NCBI GenBank assembly: GCA_963932145.1
Contig: OZ010586.1
Span: forward strand, 57,592,650 to 57,656,649
DNA from: Acanthosepion lycidas
Taxonomy: Eukaryota; Mollusca; Cephalopoda; Sepiida; Sepiidae
Direction of reading: 5' to 3'
Length of the DNA stretch: 64,000 bases
Part shown: positions 11,046 through 22,722 of the stretch, piece by piece
Layout: every line of letters starts with the position of its first letter
How positions within the stretch are numbered: position 1 is the stretch's first letter
The notes under the pieces: generated by a model
Seen by the model: the letters and a program-made list of their open reading frames with translations, nothing else
Databases searched by the model: none
Told to the model about the DNA's origin: nothing
Program-made: the position numbers and the translations under genes

Positions 11046-12479
11046 TATTAATTTTTAAAATTTTGCATATGCAAAGTGAACTGAGAAAATGTTTTAATAA
11101 AAACAATTTTTAATTGGCTGAGGGTGGATGTCTGGCTGACACAAGAAATGTGCACAAACTTTTTTGGTGATGGTAAAAGAGAACATAATCAATGAGATTA
11201 TGAAATTACAATATGAAAGACTCGACAAAGAAGCCAAACTAATTTAGGATAGTGTAGAAAACGAATGCTTCAGAACTAAAAATCATTAATCAGAAAACCA
11301 CAAATCTATGCATCCCCCTAAAAATGTTCAATTCTCTTTATTTTGGCTATTTAGATTTGGGATTGAAAACTCCCACTATGTCTATACCTCTTCATGAGAT
11401 GAAATGTTAGGAGAATCGAGGAGAATGATGAAATTCTAACTCCAAAATTTCTAACTAGATGAAAATGACAGAAATTGCAGATTACTTTTGTTTGAAGGCA
11501 CAACACCAGTTATTTGTCTACACTAACTGCTTTCCTCATACACATTCTTTGCCCTGATAAAGAATAACCAGTTAGAAGTTAGCAACTAACTGTATATTAA
11601 GATAAAGTCCCCTAACTTTGTAAGTTAATTTGATGTTGCAACCTGATTGAGTAAATACAGCATTTTTATAACTTTTAGACAAGCATTTTTCATCATTTTG
11701 AAATCACTAGTTTTTTTTTTTTTTTAAACTTGCAACCATCTACATGGAGTCCAAATGAGGTTTCACTCAATTCAGTCAAGCAACTTGTTCAGATTGTAAA
11801 ATACTGGAAAAGCTAGCTAGCGAGGAGACCAGACTGTCAAGTAAGGCCATATTGTCAAATTATGCAATTTTCCTTTTCTTTATTGATAGAAAAAAATTAT
11901 TTATATGTCAAAAGGATTAGATTAGAAGTAGATCTTAAGATCTGCATTCACCTTCATAAAGAATTTCCAACTTTGTGTTGAAAATCTCAAGAATCCAAAA
12001 GAAAAATGTATACATCTGCACTACATTTTAAGAGATTTCAGTCTCCAAAAAATAATCTAATGATACATAAGAATGTTGCTGATCAAGGAATTATTTTAGT
12101 TAAGATATTAGAAAATTTTCAATTTAACAATTTAAAAGTAGGTAAAAAAAAAAAAAAAAAAAAAAAAATCAATCCTTAAATTATTTATTTTTTTTATTTT
12201 TTTTACATGAATAAAATAATTCAATAAAATAAATTTTTGCTTTGGGCTACTTTATCATTATTTATAATCTTAAAATAAAATATTAAAAATTAAGGGCATT
12301 TATAAAATTAAATAAAAATGCAAATTTTTTTTTTTTTTTTTTTTACAAAGCTTTCTAATAATTAGGGCAATAACAGAGTGAAAACTCATCTTTTATAACA
12401 TTTGAAATATGAAATTTTAAAAAGACAAAAAAAGATAGTGTCTCATTGAAACATAATTGATAGAAACCTTTTCAAGTTC
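11046..12479. other. AT-rich intergenic DNA downstream of CEP19
   Basis: No coding sequence was recognised. Long A and T runs lie near 11710, 12145 and 12325. The part nearest 12.48 kb is presumably the CEP19 3' flank. Confidence 0.5.
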
Positions 12480-12485
12480 TTTATT
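12480..12485 (-). promoter_or_regulatory. Candidate poly(A) signal of CEP19
   Basis: AATAAA on the minus strand lies only a few bases past the CEP19 stop codon. It is the nearest canonical hexamer, but it would give an unusually short 3' UTR, so a later signal is possible. Confidence 0.35.
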
Positions 12486-12489
12486 TAAA

Positions 12490-12987
12490 TCATAGTTCCA
12501 GATCCACATCAGAATCCCATTCGCATTTTTCATTTGAAAAATCATTAAAATCAACTTGAAGATCATAAATAAAATCAGGAGCAGTTGATTTTTTTTGATT
12601 TTTTAAAAAGGATTTTTCCATGATGGCTTTCTTTTTAGATAAACTCTCATCATCAAGTTTATTCAAATCTTCCTGAGTATCAGTTGTATTTTTTTGCTTA
12701 ATTCTTTGAAGGCTTTCTTCAACTGTGTAACCAAGTAGAGTATCTTTTAGAATGTTAAGTAAATTCTCCAATTGAAAATGTGGAATGCAATTAATATATT
12801 TTTGATGTCGTGGGTTGTTTCTCAATTCTTTGGCAATAGTCTCTATTTTAGATTTATTGTTAAAACACCGCAAAGGCATTGTCCGCCGCCTTATCTTTTC
12901 ACTTTGATTTGAGGAGTAGGTAAGGATAAGTGCAGGAGGGTGAATTCGAATTCCACATTTCTTACAAGTTATATTTGCTGAATCCAT
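12490..12987 (-). CDS. CEP19: CEP19, centrosomal protein of 19 kDa
   Basis: A 165-residue open frame in one exon, about the length of vertebrate CEP19. Family blocks are seen in order: CGIRIHPPALILTY (residues 11-24), MPLR (37-40), NNPRH (57-61), EDLNKLDDESLSKKK (106-120) and FIYDLQVDF (139-147), then an acidic tail. CEP19 sits at the mother centriole and basal body. In vertebrates it is recruited by FOP and CEP350 and binds the GTPase RABL2, which promotes entry of intraflagellar-transport complexes at the start of ciliogenesis. The ATG has a good context (AACATGG) and lies three bases after a pyrimidine-rich CAG splice acceptor, so an upstream, probably non-coding, exon is expected. The frame is intact. 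EMSY lies divergently about 7.3 kb away. Confidence 0.93.
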   Translation of the reverse strand: MDSANITCKKCGIRIHPPALILTYSSNQSEKIRRRTMPLRCFNNKSKIETIAKELRNNPRHQKYINCIPHFQLENLLNILKDTLLGYTVEESLQRIKQKNTTDTQEDLNKLDDESLSKKKAIMEKSFLKNQKKSTAPDFIYDLQVDFNDFSNEKCEWDSDVDLEL

Positions 12988-12990
12988 GTT

Positions 12991-13016
12991 CTGGGAAAAA
13001 AAAAAAAAAAAAAAAA
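12991..13016 (-). promoter_or_regulatory. CEP19: Splice acceptor of the CEP19 coding exon
   Basis: On the minus strand a long T run ends in CCCAG, followed by AAC and the ATG. This is a near-ideal 3' splice site and places the 5' UTR exon upstream, at higher plus-strand coordinates. That exon was not identified. Confidence 0.7.
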
Positions 13017-13238
13017 TTCAAACAAACAGATCAGTAACATTCAAATTCCAAACAAATTCAAATCTTAAAATTAACAAGTCCCAAAAAAAAAAAAAAAAAA
13101 AACCTACACTTAATTGTTTCAAGTAAATAAAATATTTATAAAATTTCTTGTCAGTAGTAACTTATTTGGGTCATACAAAAAAATTACGTGAAAAATACAG
13201 TTGTTTTAAGGTAAAAAAAAAAAAAAAAAAAAAAAAAA
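13017..13238. other. Short AT-rich stretch with A runs
   Basis: Contains A runs near 13083 and 13213. Probably part of a CEP19 5' UTR intron. Nothing else is seen. Confidence 0.4.
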
Positions 13239-14820
13239 GGTTAATATAAGCACCAAAGGCCACCAGTATTGAGAATGTACCATTCTGGTGTGAAATTGCC
13301 CGGTTATTCTGAAAATGACATTAAAACATTGTGCTTGATTACCATTTAGAAATTATTATGGACAATGTAAGTTAAGCTTCTTTCTAGTCGCATACACGGA
13401 ATGTTCGCCATTACTGGCTTTGTTTACATATATTTGACTCGAGTAGCCATATGGCGCAGAAGCTTCACTTGTCTTGATTACTGCGCAATGCATGAAGTTT
13501 GAAATGAATAAGCAAAATGAAAGAGTAAAAAGTAAAATCCAACAATTAAAATTTCATTCAGTCATGTTCAGTTGTTGGCCATTACTGGCCTTGTTTAACT
13601 ACAATCACTGCAGAACATTTTGCACATGGAAGCTTAATTAACGGCCTTTTTACTGCTTTTACTCGTCTAAATAACTATGCAGTTGTGGCAGAAACCAATG
13701 ACAAGTGTTTTTTTTTGTTTTATAGTAAACCCCTTTTTCTGTTTCGAAAAGCAATGGCAACAGTTGTAAAGCTTTTATTTTAAATTAAAAAAAACAATTA
13801 ATGAGCAAATTTTGAATATTTACAAAATAAAAAAAATGCTAGGAAGGAGCCTTTCTTTTTATTTTGTAAATATTCATACTCTTTTCAAAGTTCGTGCAAA
13901 CTTTGGCCATTATTATTTGTTTTATTTTTAATTTAAAAAGAAAGATTTATTATTATAAAAAAAAAAAAAACAACAGTTGAAAAAACAAAAAACACTTGTC
14001 ATTGGTTTCTGACAACTTAAGTGCGCAGTAATTTAGACGAGTAAGATCAGTTAAGAATAGTAAAAAGGTCGTTAATTAAGCTTCCGCGCGCAAAACGTTC
14101 CGCAGTGAATGTAGTTAAACAAGGCGAGTAATGGCCGACGACTGAACGCGACTTAGTTCGAAATTTTATTGTCGATAACTCCAAAACAGTAGATTTTATT
14201 TTTATCAACATTTAATTATTTTCGAGTTCAGCATGTCAATTGACATGGAAATATAACGATTTAAGAAATTTTTATAGATAGCGTGGGGCTTAAAAAGTAA
14301 ATTTACCAAATTACGTTCCTGAAAAGTTTTTATTTTTTTTTACCTGAAAACTAAAAAACTAAAAAGGATTTGTCCTTCTTTCCAACGATTTTTTTCTGTG
14401 TCGTGAAAGTTTCTTAAATTTTAAAGTTTCATAAAATTACATCTTAGGGTGAGAAAATGACAAAGAAAAAATACTATTCATTTAAAACTTAATTTTACAA
14501 AATAAGTGCATTGCATTTTAAAATAACATCCACGAAAAATCACGCAGTAAAAAAGACCAGTAAAATACGAAAAGTTGTAAAAAGGCTGTTAACTAAATAA
14601 GCTTCCGCGCATTATTACTAGAGGAAAAAAATATGTAAACAACGTCAGTAATGGCAGCCGGACAATGGGAAAGAGATCGAACTTACATTGACGATAAATC
14701 GAAAACGATAATCGAGCGCAAAGTTTTAACGTCATTTTCGAAATAACCAGGCAATTTCACATCAGAAAAGTACGTTTTCAATACCGAGGACTTTTGGGGC
14801 ATATACAGCAAATTAACCGG
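13239..14820. repeat. Large imperfect palindrome made of four related units
   Basis: A core close to GCCATTACTGGC plus TTGTTTA occurs forward at about 13409 and 13577, and inverted at about 14118-14133 and 14636-14655. The similarity runs outwards. AAGTGT and CATTGGTTTCTG-type sequence around 13700 pairs with 13995-14015. TTAATTAAGCTTCC near 14075 pairs with GGAAGCTTAATTAA near 13628. GTGAAATTGCC (13290) pairs with GGCAATTTCAC (14750). GTATTGAGAATG (13266) pairs with the inverse at about 14780. There are thus two units per arm in head-to-head order; the right arm carries about 350 bp of extra spacing. The arms contain CpG-rich patches (for example CTTCCGCGCGC at 14081) unlike the surrounding DNA. 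There is no long open frame. Confidence 0.8.
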
Positions 14821-17800
14821 AAAAGAAAAAAAGACAAAATGAACACATCTAAATTTCGTATCTTTAATTGAACACTAAATTGTATTGTTAAAGATACAAA
14901 TTTTTGCATATTAATTTCAATTTTATCATTTTAAGTGAATTATAAAACAAAAAACATGAGAATATGAAAAATAAAATCTACTGAAGTGAAGAATATCAAG
15001 TGGTAGAGTGTAGTGTAGGGAAATAATCTCTTTCCACTAAAAAACGAGTTTCATGTACTTTAAAGATTACTTAACATATTTTTTTTTGTTTTTAAATTTT
15101 CCTAATTGAACAGTTGTTCTTGAGGATTGAGATTAACCAAGTGTGTGGATTATTTTATTAGATTTTATCATGAAACCACCTAAAATAAACAAACGATTTA
15201 CATGTCGAGAAAATAATATAAACTTAGAGTTGAAAAACTTCAATACTTACATTATGGAAGTTAAAGAAAGTAAAAACAAGTTTTTTTAAAGTTCATTTAG
15301 CCTTGTTTATAAACTTAAGTCTAAACATGTGAAAGACCTAAATAATTTAAAATACAGAAACTCGCTGGATTTAACTATTAGTGATGGCAGTGGAACAGTA
15401 TGAAGTTGTAAATGAAACGTATTGCAGTTGAATTCAGTATACTTACAACTCCTACTTCCCAAAATCGACACCGTCAGCAATACGCTTGCGCAATAAAAGG
15501 TGAAGGCCAGCGATTAGACGTAACTAATCAGTCATTAATTATATTTTCGTATTAAACAGTTTTTTCGTTGATATAGCGTTCTTTATTAAAAGTTTTTACT
15601 TTATTTTAAATATTTATTTTAACTTTTCTACATCAAAGAAATGAATAAATTCTATTACATTCTCTAACAATTATCTATTAGCAGTGCCTATTTTCTGCCA
15701 TGCGTACTCAAACCCGCCTGATGTTGTTATGGCGGTAGAGTGATTACCTTTTTTCTCTGGAAGTTGGAAAGATTATCTTTTATTTTACGCTTTTTGCGTT
15801 TCACTTTGTATTAAGGTACCTAATCGACACTTCCCCGTTCGTATTAACTTTATTTATGTTACACTTCAGTATGCATTGTAAATCCATTATTGTTTTTCAT
15901 ATTTTGTCATAGAAACGTCATCAATGTTTTAAATGTTCAAAATACCTTAAGAAGACTAAGTTTTTTTTTGTAGCTTATGGTGGTTTTAAAGATTAAAAAA
16001 ATAGTAATTTCCCTATTCACTGAATATGTTTCATTTTGTTATCCCCAAAAGATTATGATAATAGTATAATATTCTTACTTTTATGATTTATCATACGATC
16101 GTGTCTGTTTTACGTTTTTCTTCGCAGGACAGAAATAATGGATGTCTAATAACTAAAGTAAAAATAACTTTAAAAATTTCTATGAATTTCGTTTTAAATT
16201 TTTACTTCATGAAATTACCCAGTAAAATATTTAATTGCTAATTTATAGATTAGTTGATATCAAAATGTTTAAAAAAACTCGAAAGACTGAGTGAAATTTC
16301 TTGGTAATTTGATTTTTTTTTTTTTTTTTTTACATCAAACTAATCAAGCTAATTTATTGACCATAATAAAGTAGATTAATGAATGTAAACTATGTAGGTC
16401 GTTAAGAGTAAAACAAAAATGAATTTGATGTAATATTTGATGATTTTAATATTAGTTGCAAGCATCTTTTAAAATTTAGCCGATTTGTTTTTGTTACTTG
16501 TCATCTTTTTGTGTGAATTCTTACACTCGGAGTTATCTTCCCCTTATGTCACCATCGCTGAGTTAGATTATTTTTTTCTTTTGAAACATTCTCGTTACTA
16601 ATAATTCTACTAATTCAAAATTTGGTGTGCACGTGGATAACTTATGATTTAGTCAGTTTTATTGTACGAGAAATATGTATGAATTTAGATAAAATCAACA
16701 TAAGGTAAAAATGATAATTAAAAAAAAAACATTTGTGCCTTTATTTTATTTTTTTTAATTAACAAAAAAAAACATATTTCATTATTTATTAGCTAGTACG
16801 GATTAATTAATTTCCCCATTTTTGTTTCATTTTTTTTATCACAACGTTGCAGCCACTGTGTACCCTTAGGCCTTCCTTGACAAGTTGAATGTCTTGCTTG
16901 ATAAAATTTGGAAGATTTGGAATCCGATCTAAAGAAACTACAATTAAAATACCTCGTCAAGAAAGCAAAAAACTTAAACAAGAAAGCAAATATCGATTTA
17001 ACTTTTTTTGTTTTTCAGTTAAAAGAAAGAATATATGATATTTTTTCTTTATCTCTGTGTTGGATGTTCGTAGGTTTTTGTTGGTATTTGTTGATGTAGT
17101 TCATATTCCGGTAAAATCTGAAGGCGAAGATAAAAGTTTAAAAAGAAGAAAAGCTCGTGTAATAATCTGGTTTCTGATTTTAATTTTTTCAAAAATTTAC
17201 CTATTGATTATCTTACTTCTAAAAACCTCCAGTTTCGAAATTAAAAGTTGTAAACACTGTGTAAAAATCATTTTCCATGATGCGATTGAATTAGTAAGGA
17301 AATAATTGGGGGTGGGGGGGACAAAACAAAAGAAAACGAAAAGGTTCGTTTTCTAGTTTTAAAAAAAAAGATGAATTATTTATTTTATTTACTTGCAATA
17401 AAATAAACAAAGCAAATGAATGAGAATTCTACAATGATTCCTCAATTAGTGTGACTAGTGTATCGGTAACTATAAAAAAAAATTATTTAACTGTGGTTAA
17501 AAAACTGAAGAAGAGTCTGAAGAATGTTTTACCGCACTGATCGAGTATTATGTATGCACTAATCGAATTTTGGCATATAAATATTTTAGCACTCTAATAG
17601 AAATGCATTAATCGAGGGATTCATCTATAGCATTTTAAATTTTGTTTAATGAATGAATGTAAAAAAAATAAGAGGCGAGAGTGACGATCAGTTCTGACTT
17701 TATGCGCACCGATGTTAGCTGTGGTCAGAGACGTATTAAAGAAAGAAGAAAAAAAAGAATTGAATATTGTTGTTTTAGTAAGCTTTTTTGGTAGTTCATT

Positions 17801-20331
17801 GTTTTAAATAAGAAACCACAGACCTTTAGTGATTTGGCGTCTTTTTTTTTTTTCGTTTCAGTAGTTCAGCTCATATGGAAATAAAAATCAAATAATCAAG
17901 TTATTGGTGATTTTTTATTCATTTTAAATTTAATTATCAATAAAACTCTTAAACGAAACATATTTCTATGTTTTTTAAAACATTTAAAATTTTAAAAATA
18001 TTCTGATGACAAATTAAAGGCAAAATTAATGCAAAAATTGAAATCAATGCAATGCAGAATTAATTAAAATGTCATGCCAATGACAAAAATCAAACTCTTT
18101 TTTTTAGTCCTACATTTTTTTTGTCTTATTGCATGTCATTTCGACTAGTCTTGTCCTTGTCAGTATCAAATGATAAAGAGTATGGAACAATGCTGTGTAA
18201 ACCTCCCTGCCTTATTCAATCGCACATACAAACTTCTATACCTTTTTTTCTACATTTCTTTTTAATAAACGAAAACGAGAATATTGACATAAAAAAACAA
18301 ACTTAGTAACAGATAGTTATCATCAGCAGCAATAAAACTTTGCAAGTTTTGACTTTTGACATAGTAAAAAGATCATCTTGATAAAGAAAAATACATATGA
18401 AAATAGTATTAAGTGAAATTACTGAAATATTTAAATTGAAATATTTCTGTTTGAAAAATTGGCAAATGTGTATTATTCACTTTGCAGTTAAATTTGCAAG
18501 AATTATTTATTTTTGTCTGAAATTAAAGCAGGAAGTGCAATTGTAAATTATATTGTAAATGCTCAAATTATGAAATATTGTGAATATTGAAAATATTGAA
18601 AAAGATCATTTTGACCATTTTCTGAGCATTTTAGGTAGATGGCTTCACAGAAAAAAACGCTATACCTAAGGTTTAAAATGAATTTTTAAAAATGAAAATT
18701 TTGAAGCTTTTATTTTAGTTTTTATTTCCAATAGGAATACTTTGCTGTATTTCAAAACTAATTGAGGATTTTTTAAGTCATTAAAAATCACTGATTTTAG
18801 CATAATTTTTAGTCATTTGTCATAATTTAATTCCCTTTATTAAAGAATCTTTGAAAAATAAAATATACTTTTCTGAAACTTTATTTGAGAAATATCAGCT
18901 GATTTAAGCTTTTAATTAATCTGATTTAAAACTATTTAAGTTTAAAATATTGCAGAAACGCATTTTTTAGCACAGTGGTAGGTATTTATCTAAAAAGTTG
19001 ACATCTTGACTGACAGAAATTTATCTAATTTTTTTCTAGTGGACATATCTGTAAAATTTACTTTAGGAATAATATGAATGCTTCTTTATATCATTAACTA
19101 CTCAGTAAGCTTATAATATTTTATTGAATTTTAGGTACTTTGGCTTTAAATTTACTATGCTCTTATTTTCTGATAGATGTCCTGTATGGACATCTATTTA
19201 CAAAAATCAGCACATTTATACATGCACAAAAAAATTCAAATTTCTTTTTAAAATACTGGTGGGATGCTAAATTGTAAACTTTTCCATTTAAGATTAGTAA
19301 ATATAATTTTTACTTCATAACAATATCACCTAACCTGTACAAATTAATAATACAGTATTGTTCATAATATATCTTATTCATTAAAGCAGTTAAAAACTTT
19401 TCTAATTAAATAATGTCTTAGTTTTATTGCATTTTTTATTTTATGATTCAAAGCAGATTTACAAAATATTGAGGATTTAAATTCTCCAAGGAGTTCTGTA
19501 AGGAGTTTCTTGAATTTCATAAAATTAAATAAGTGGTGAGATAACTGATGCAAAAAATATTTTCTAAAGAAAAAATGTTTCTAAAATAATTCCATTCATT
19601 TGTGAATAAGTCCAGAAAGTTTCATTAAAATCTGCCAATTTTTTTATTTTTTTTGCAAGAATTTCACTGCAAAAAAAGATACTGAAATTTCCTATGCTAA
19701 TCTTTGGTTCCCCCTACTGGAGCAAGAAAAAAAAAGATTTTTTTAATCAAAATTTCAAATGTTCTAAGACAAAAAATCAAAAATATAATTTAATAATTAG
19801 AAAAATCCTTTGTCTTTCCTCTTAATAATAACAGATTTTGATGATAAAACTTTGTTTTTAAGTTTGGGGCATTTTTTTCATCATGGTATATCCGCTTTTT
19901 TAGTGAATCTGTGGAGGTACCTAATTTTAGGGAGAAAAATACAAAAGTTACACTTTTTGAAATCTGCAGAAAATATTGATCTTAGTCACAAAGTTTCAAA
20001 GCTGTATATTCAAAGAGAGCAATGAATGTCAGATTTGGGATGAAAGGCTCATTTTGGTAAAATGCATAAAATTATGTATAGGAACATATGAAAAATATTT
20101 TAGCAAAAATTTCAGAGGGTGTCCTGGGAAATTTTGTTTGTTAGTGTATTCAATAAACTGCAGAATTTGCATATATTATGAAAAACATTAGTTACATTTG
20201 CAATATGTTTTATGTTGAAATTTTTATTATTTCTCATAGTTCTATTATTATTTGTTCTATTTTTGTCATTCTGTTATTTGAATAACATTTTCCCTTCTTT
20301 TTCTTTGCTTTATCTTCTTTTATTCTTTCAG
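14821..20331. other. Intergenic / 5' region of EMSY, no gene recognised
   Basis: About 5.5 kb, mostly AT-rich. Two less AT-rich, CpG-containing patches stand out at about 15440-15560 and 15690-15760; they could hold a promoter or upstream exon of EMSY or CEP19, but no donor site could be tied to either gene. Short open frames at 16793-17305 and 18121-18306 have no recognisable domain. A possible basic fragment near 17105-17160 is too weak to call. Confidence 0.45.
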
Positions 20332-20526
20332 TAATCTGCAACGAGTGGCTGCAGCTAGTAGCAGTATGTGGCCATTATTGCTTGATTTGTCTCGTGATGA
20401 ATCCAAGCGAATTTTGCGCCGTTTAGAGTTAGAAGCTTATTCTTCTCTTATATCTGCATTCAGAGCGCAAGGTATTCTCACCAAGTACAAGAAAAAGCTA
20501 CTCCAGGAGCTACAACATGCTTTGAG
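20332..20526 (+). CDS. EMSY: EMSY, first visible coding exon (ENT domain, N-terminal part)
   Basis: EMSY is a nuclear chromatin repressor; in vertebrates it binds BRCA2 and HP1 and associates with SIN3/HDAC complexes. This exon encodes the start of the EMSY N-terminal (ENT) domain. The signature MWPLLLDLSRDESKRILRRL is followed by ELEAYSSLISAFRAQG and KKKLLQEL, a close match to the vertebrate ENT. The acceptor is TTCTTTCAG at 20323-20331 and the donor is GAG/GTAAAT after 20526 (phase 2). The best start is the ATG at 20366, equivalent to the vertebrate start to within a few residues. The frame is open to the acceptor, however, so an upstream exon could add residues. Two positions in the domain (GILTKYKK, where vertebrates have GDLTKEKK) are unusual. 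Confidence 0.93.
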
Positions 20527-20934
20527 GTAAATAATAATTGTATATATTCACAAACAAAAAAAAAATAATTTTAGCATCTCTTTTGATCTCTTAGTTTTGA
20601 TAGGCTTCAGTCAAGATATTTTACTTGAAGTTATATTCAATTTACCTTGTAGAGTTATTTCATGGACTATTTTTCTCTGGTTTTGGTTTGTTTGTATTTA
20701 TAAATGAACTAGAATGTTGCCAGCATTTTAATGTTGGGAATCTACTTAATTATGGGTTATATCTGAATTTGTCATTTGCACTTGAGCTATCTCATGAGAT
20801 GCTCATAAATTTAAACAAGGATTCGTCACATATGGGTAAGAAAAACTCAGTATCAACTTATAAAACTTTAAATCATTGTGTACATCTTAAGATATTTATT
20901 AAAAATCCATGATTATTTCTACAGTTTGTAATAT

Positions 20935-21095
20935 TTTGGTACCTACCTAGATGAGCTGTGTAACATATGATACCATTTTATATAGACATATTTTTACACT
21001 GTGTATATAAAATATAATCTACACTCTTAGATATGAGCAGAAACATAACATGGCATGTTTTGTGTGTTAGAAATCAATGGACACTGAAACCTATT
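20935..21095 (+). repeat. Diverged interspersed repeat, copy 1
   Basis: Shares ordered blocks with 22135-22290: CCTA-TTAGATGAG, ACCATTTTAT, TCTACACTCT-AGATATGA and CAATGG-. Unknown family. Direct orientation. Confidence 0.6.
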
Positions 21096-21488
21096 AGTTT
21101 CTCTTCTTTCAATGCCTTCATGGCTTTCATTTGCTCTATATCCCAGTAGATAATTTTTTCTTCCTTGATGTCTGGCTTTTAAACAGTATTTAATTGATTT
21201 AGAAATTATTTAATTTTATATCTGCAACAGGACATCACAGTTTAAATATGACAAAGTGGAGATTTGAATGTGGACAGAGATATGTTGAAAATAAAGGGCC
21301 TGTATATACTGGCAGCAAAAATGTACTTACCATTGGATAAAATTCCAGAAATTGTTAAAAAAAGAAAATCAAAAAAAATCATTGTATATAGACTAACTAA
21401 AACACTAACCAAAACTACTGAAAATAGATAAATTGTGGAATATTACTGATTCAATAAAATAGTAACTGTTTGTTTCCTTTAGATATAT

Positions 21489-21520
21489 GGGTATTATTGG
21501 CATAAATGCCAATAATACCC
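21489..21520. repeat. Perfect hairpin, 14-bp arms and 4-nt loop
   Basis: GGGTATTATTGGCA is followed by TAAA and then its exact reverse complement. It is not followed by a T run that would suggest a terminator. Confidence 0.95.
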
Positions 21521-22134
21521 ACTCAACACTTTTTAATTTCATAATTTTCATCTTATAAAATTTAATCTTGCATTGTCTAGCCTGTTAATTAATTTCAATA
21601 AAATACAATTTTTTAATATTAGTAGTAACTCATATTGTAATTACACTATTGTTAACAACAATGATTTTTTTTTTTATAACTGCAATTAATTTAAAGGTGT
21701 TGTGTATGATTATGTCAAACTTATACAATTTTGCTCTATCTGTTAATTTGCTTCAAAAATTCTTTCTTTTTGTCCAGGTGATTGTTTACAAAACTGAATT
21801 TGTATATGAATGTAATGTCTTATAAGTTAATTTAATTCTTATCTCAACAGCTTTACAAATGTAGCTGTTTTCTTTTATTTGTGACTTTTTTTTGCAAGAA
21901 TATTTAACAAAATTTTAATATTACAAAAAATAAATTATATACTTTTTCATTATTTATAATTACAAAACCAGTTATTGCATGGTAATGAATAAAGGGTAAT
22001 AAAATCAGTAAATTGATTTGTTCATATTTTACTAATAACCAAGATTCTTCAGAATAGAGCTAAAATTTATTCTAGTTTTATGTAGAAACATAAATCCTTG
22101 CCCTTTTGATTTCCTCTCTGCTTCTTTTGTAATG

Positions 22135-22290
22135 TTTTTGGTATCTACTTAGATGAGATAAGCAACATTTAAATTGTACCATTTTATTTAGAATATGAAA
22201 GTGGGTATTGGGTCTACACTCTGAGATATGAACAAAAATGTAGTGTGACATATTTTCCACATTGCAAAACAATGGGTGTTTAAATATTTA
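22135..22290 (+). repeat. Diverged interspersed repeat, copy 2
   Basis: Partner of the repeat at 20935-21095, about 1.2 kb downstream in the same intron. Confidence 0.6.
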
Positions 22291-22647
22291 TAGATTACTA
22301 TGAATGTTATTTAGTGTGTACACACATTTGAGTGAGTATCCCCAGTGTAACGGATGTCTCCTGGTCTGGGAAATTGAATATTTTAAAGAAAATGTGCCTT
22401 ATGTCTGGGACCAAATCTACATTCTCTTTTACACCTTACACCAATCCAGGTGTACGTTAGATTGCTCAGCCACAGAAGGTAAAGCATTAGTTACTTTTTA
22501 AATGATGTGCATGATATACTAATAAATGTAAAAAAATTAATGTTATATTCATTTGATTTGGAACTTAATATACTTGTAAGATTTAAATTTTAGCTTACAA
22601 TGTTAATTATACAATAAGATGTTAATAAATATTTGGTTCATTTTCAG

Positions 22648-22722
22648 CATCTCCACTGAGCGACACCGAGCAGAGGTGCGAAGAGCTGTTAATGATGAAC
22701 AGCTATCAACCATTGCTGATAA
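22648..22722 (+). CDS. EMSY: EMSY, second visible coding exon (end of ENT domain)
   Basis: A 75-bp exon between TTTTCAG and GTTAGT. It encodes SISTERHRAEVRRAVNDEQL followed by STIAD; the first Ser and the last Asn are split codons shared with the neighbouring exons. SISTERHRAEVRRAVNDE is virtually invariant in EMSY proteins and forms the last helices of the ENT homodimer domain. The phase matches both neighbours exactly, so the short length is real. The open frame that continues past the donor is intronic. Confidence 0.95.

Larger units (their letters stand above)
20527..22647 (+). other. EMSY: EMSY intron 1
   Basis: AT-rich intron of 2.1 kb with GT-AG ends. It holds two diverged copies of one repeat (about 20935-21095 and 22135-22290) and a perfect 14-bp hairpin at 21489-21520. 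The open frames inside are not conserved coding sequence. Confidence 0.85.

Noticed and set aside
16793-17305. Cluster of short frames on both strands, one with a basic KSEGEDKSLKRRKA-like piece
   Set aside because: No recognisable domain, no consistent splice sites and no partner exon. Too weak to call an upstream exon of EMSY.
20625-20912. 95-codon frame just after EMSY exon 1
   Set aside because: It lies in intron 1, has no conserved motif and is not in phase with the flanking exons.
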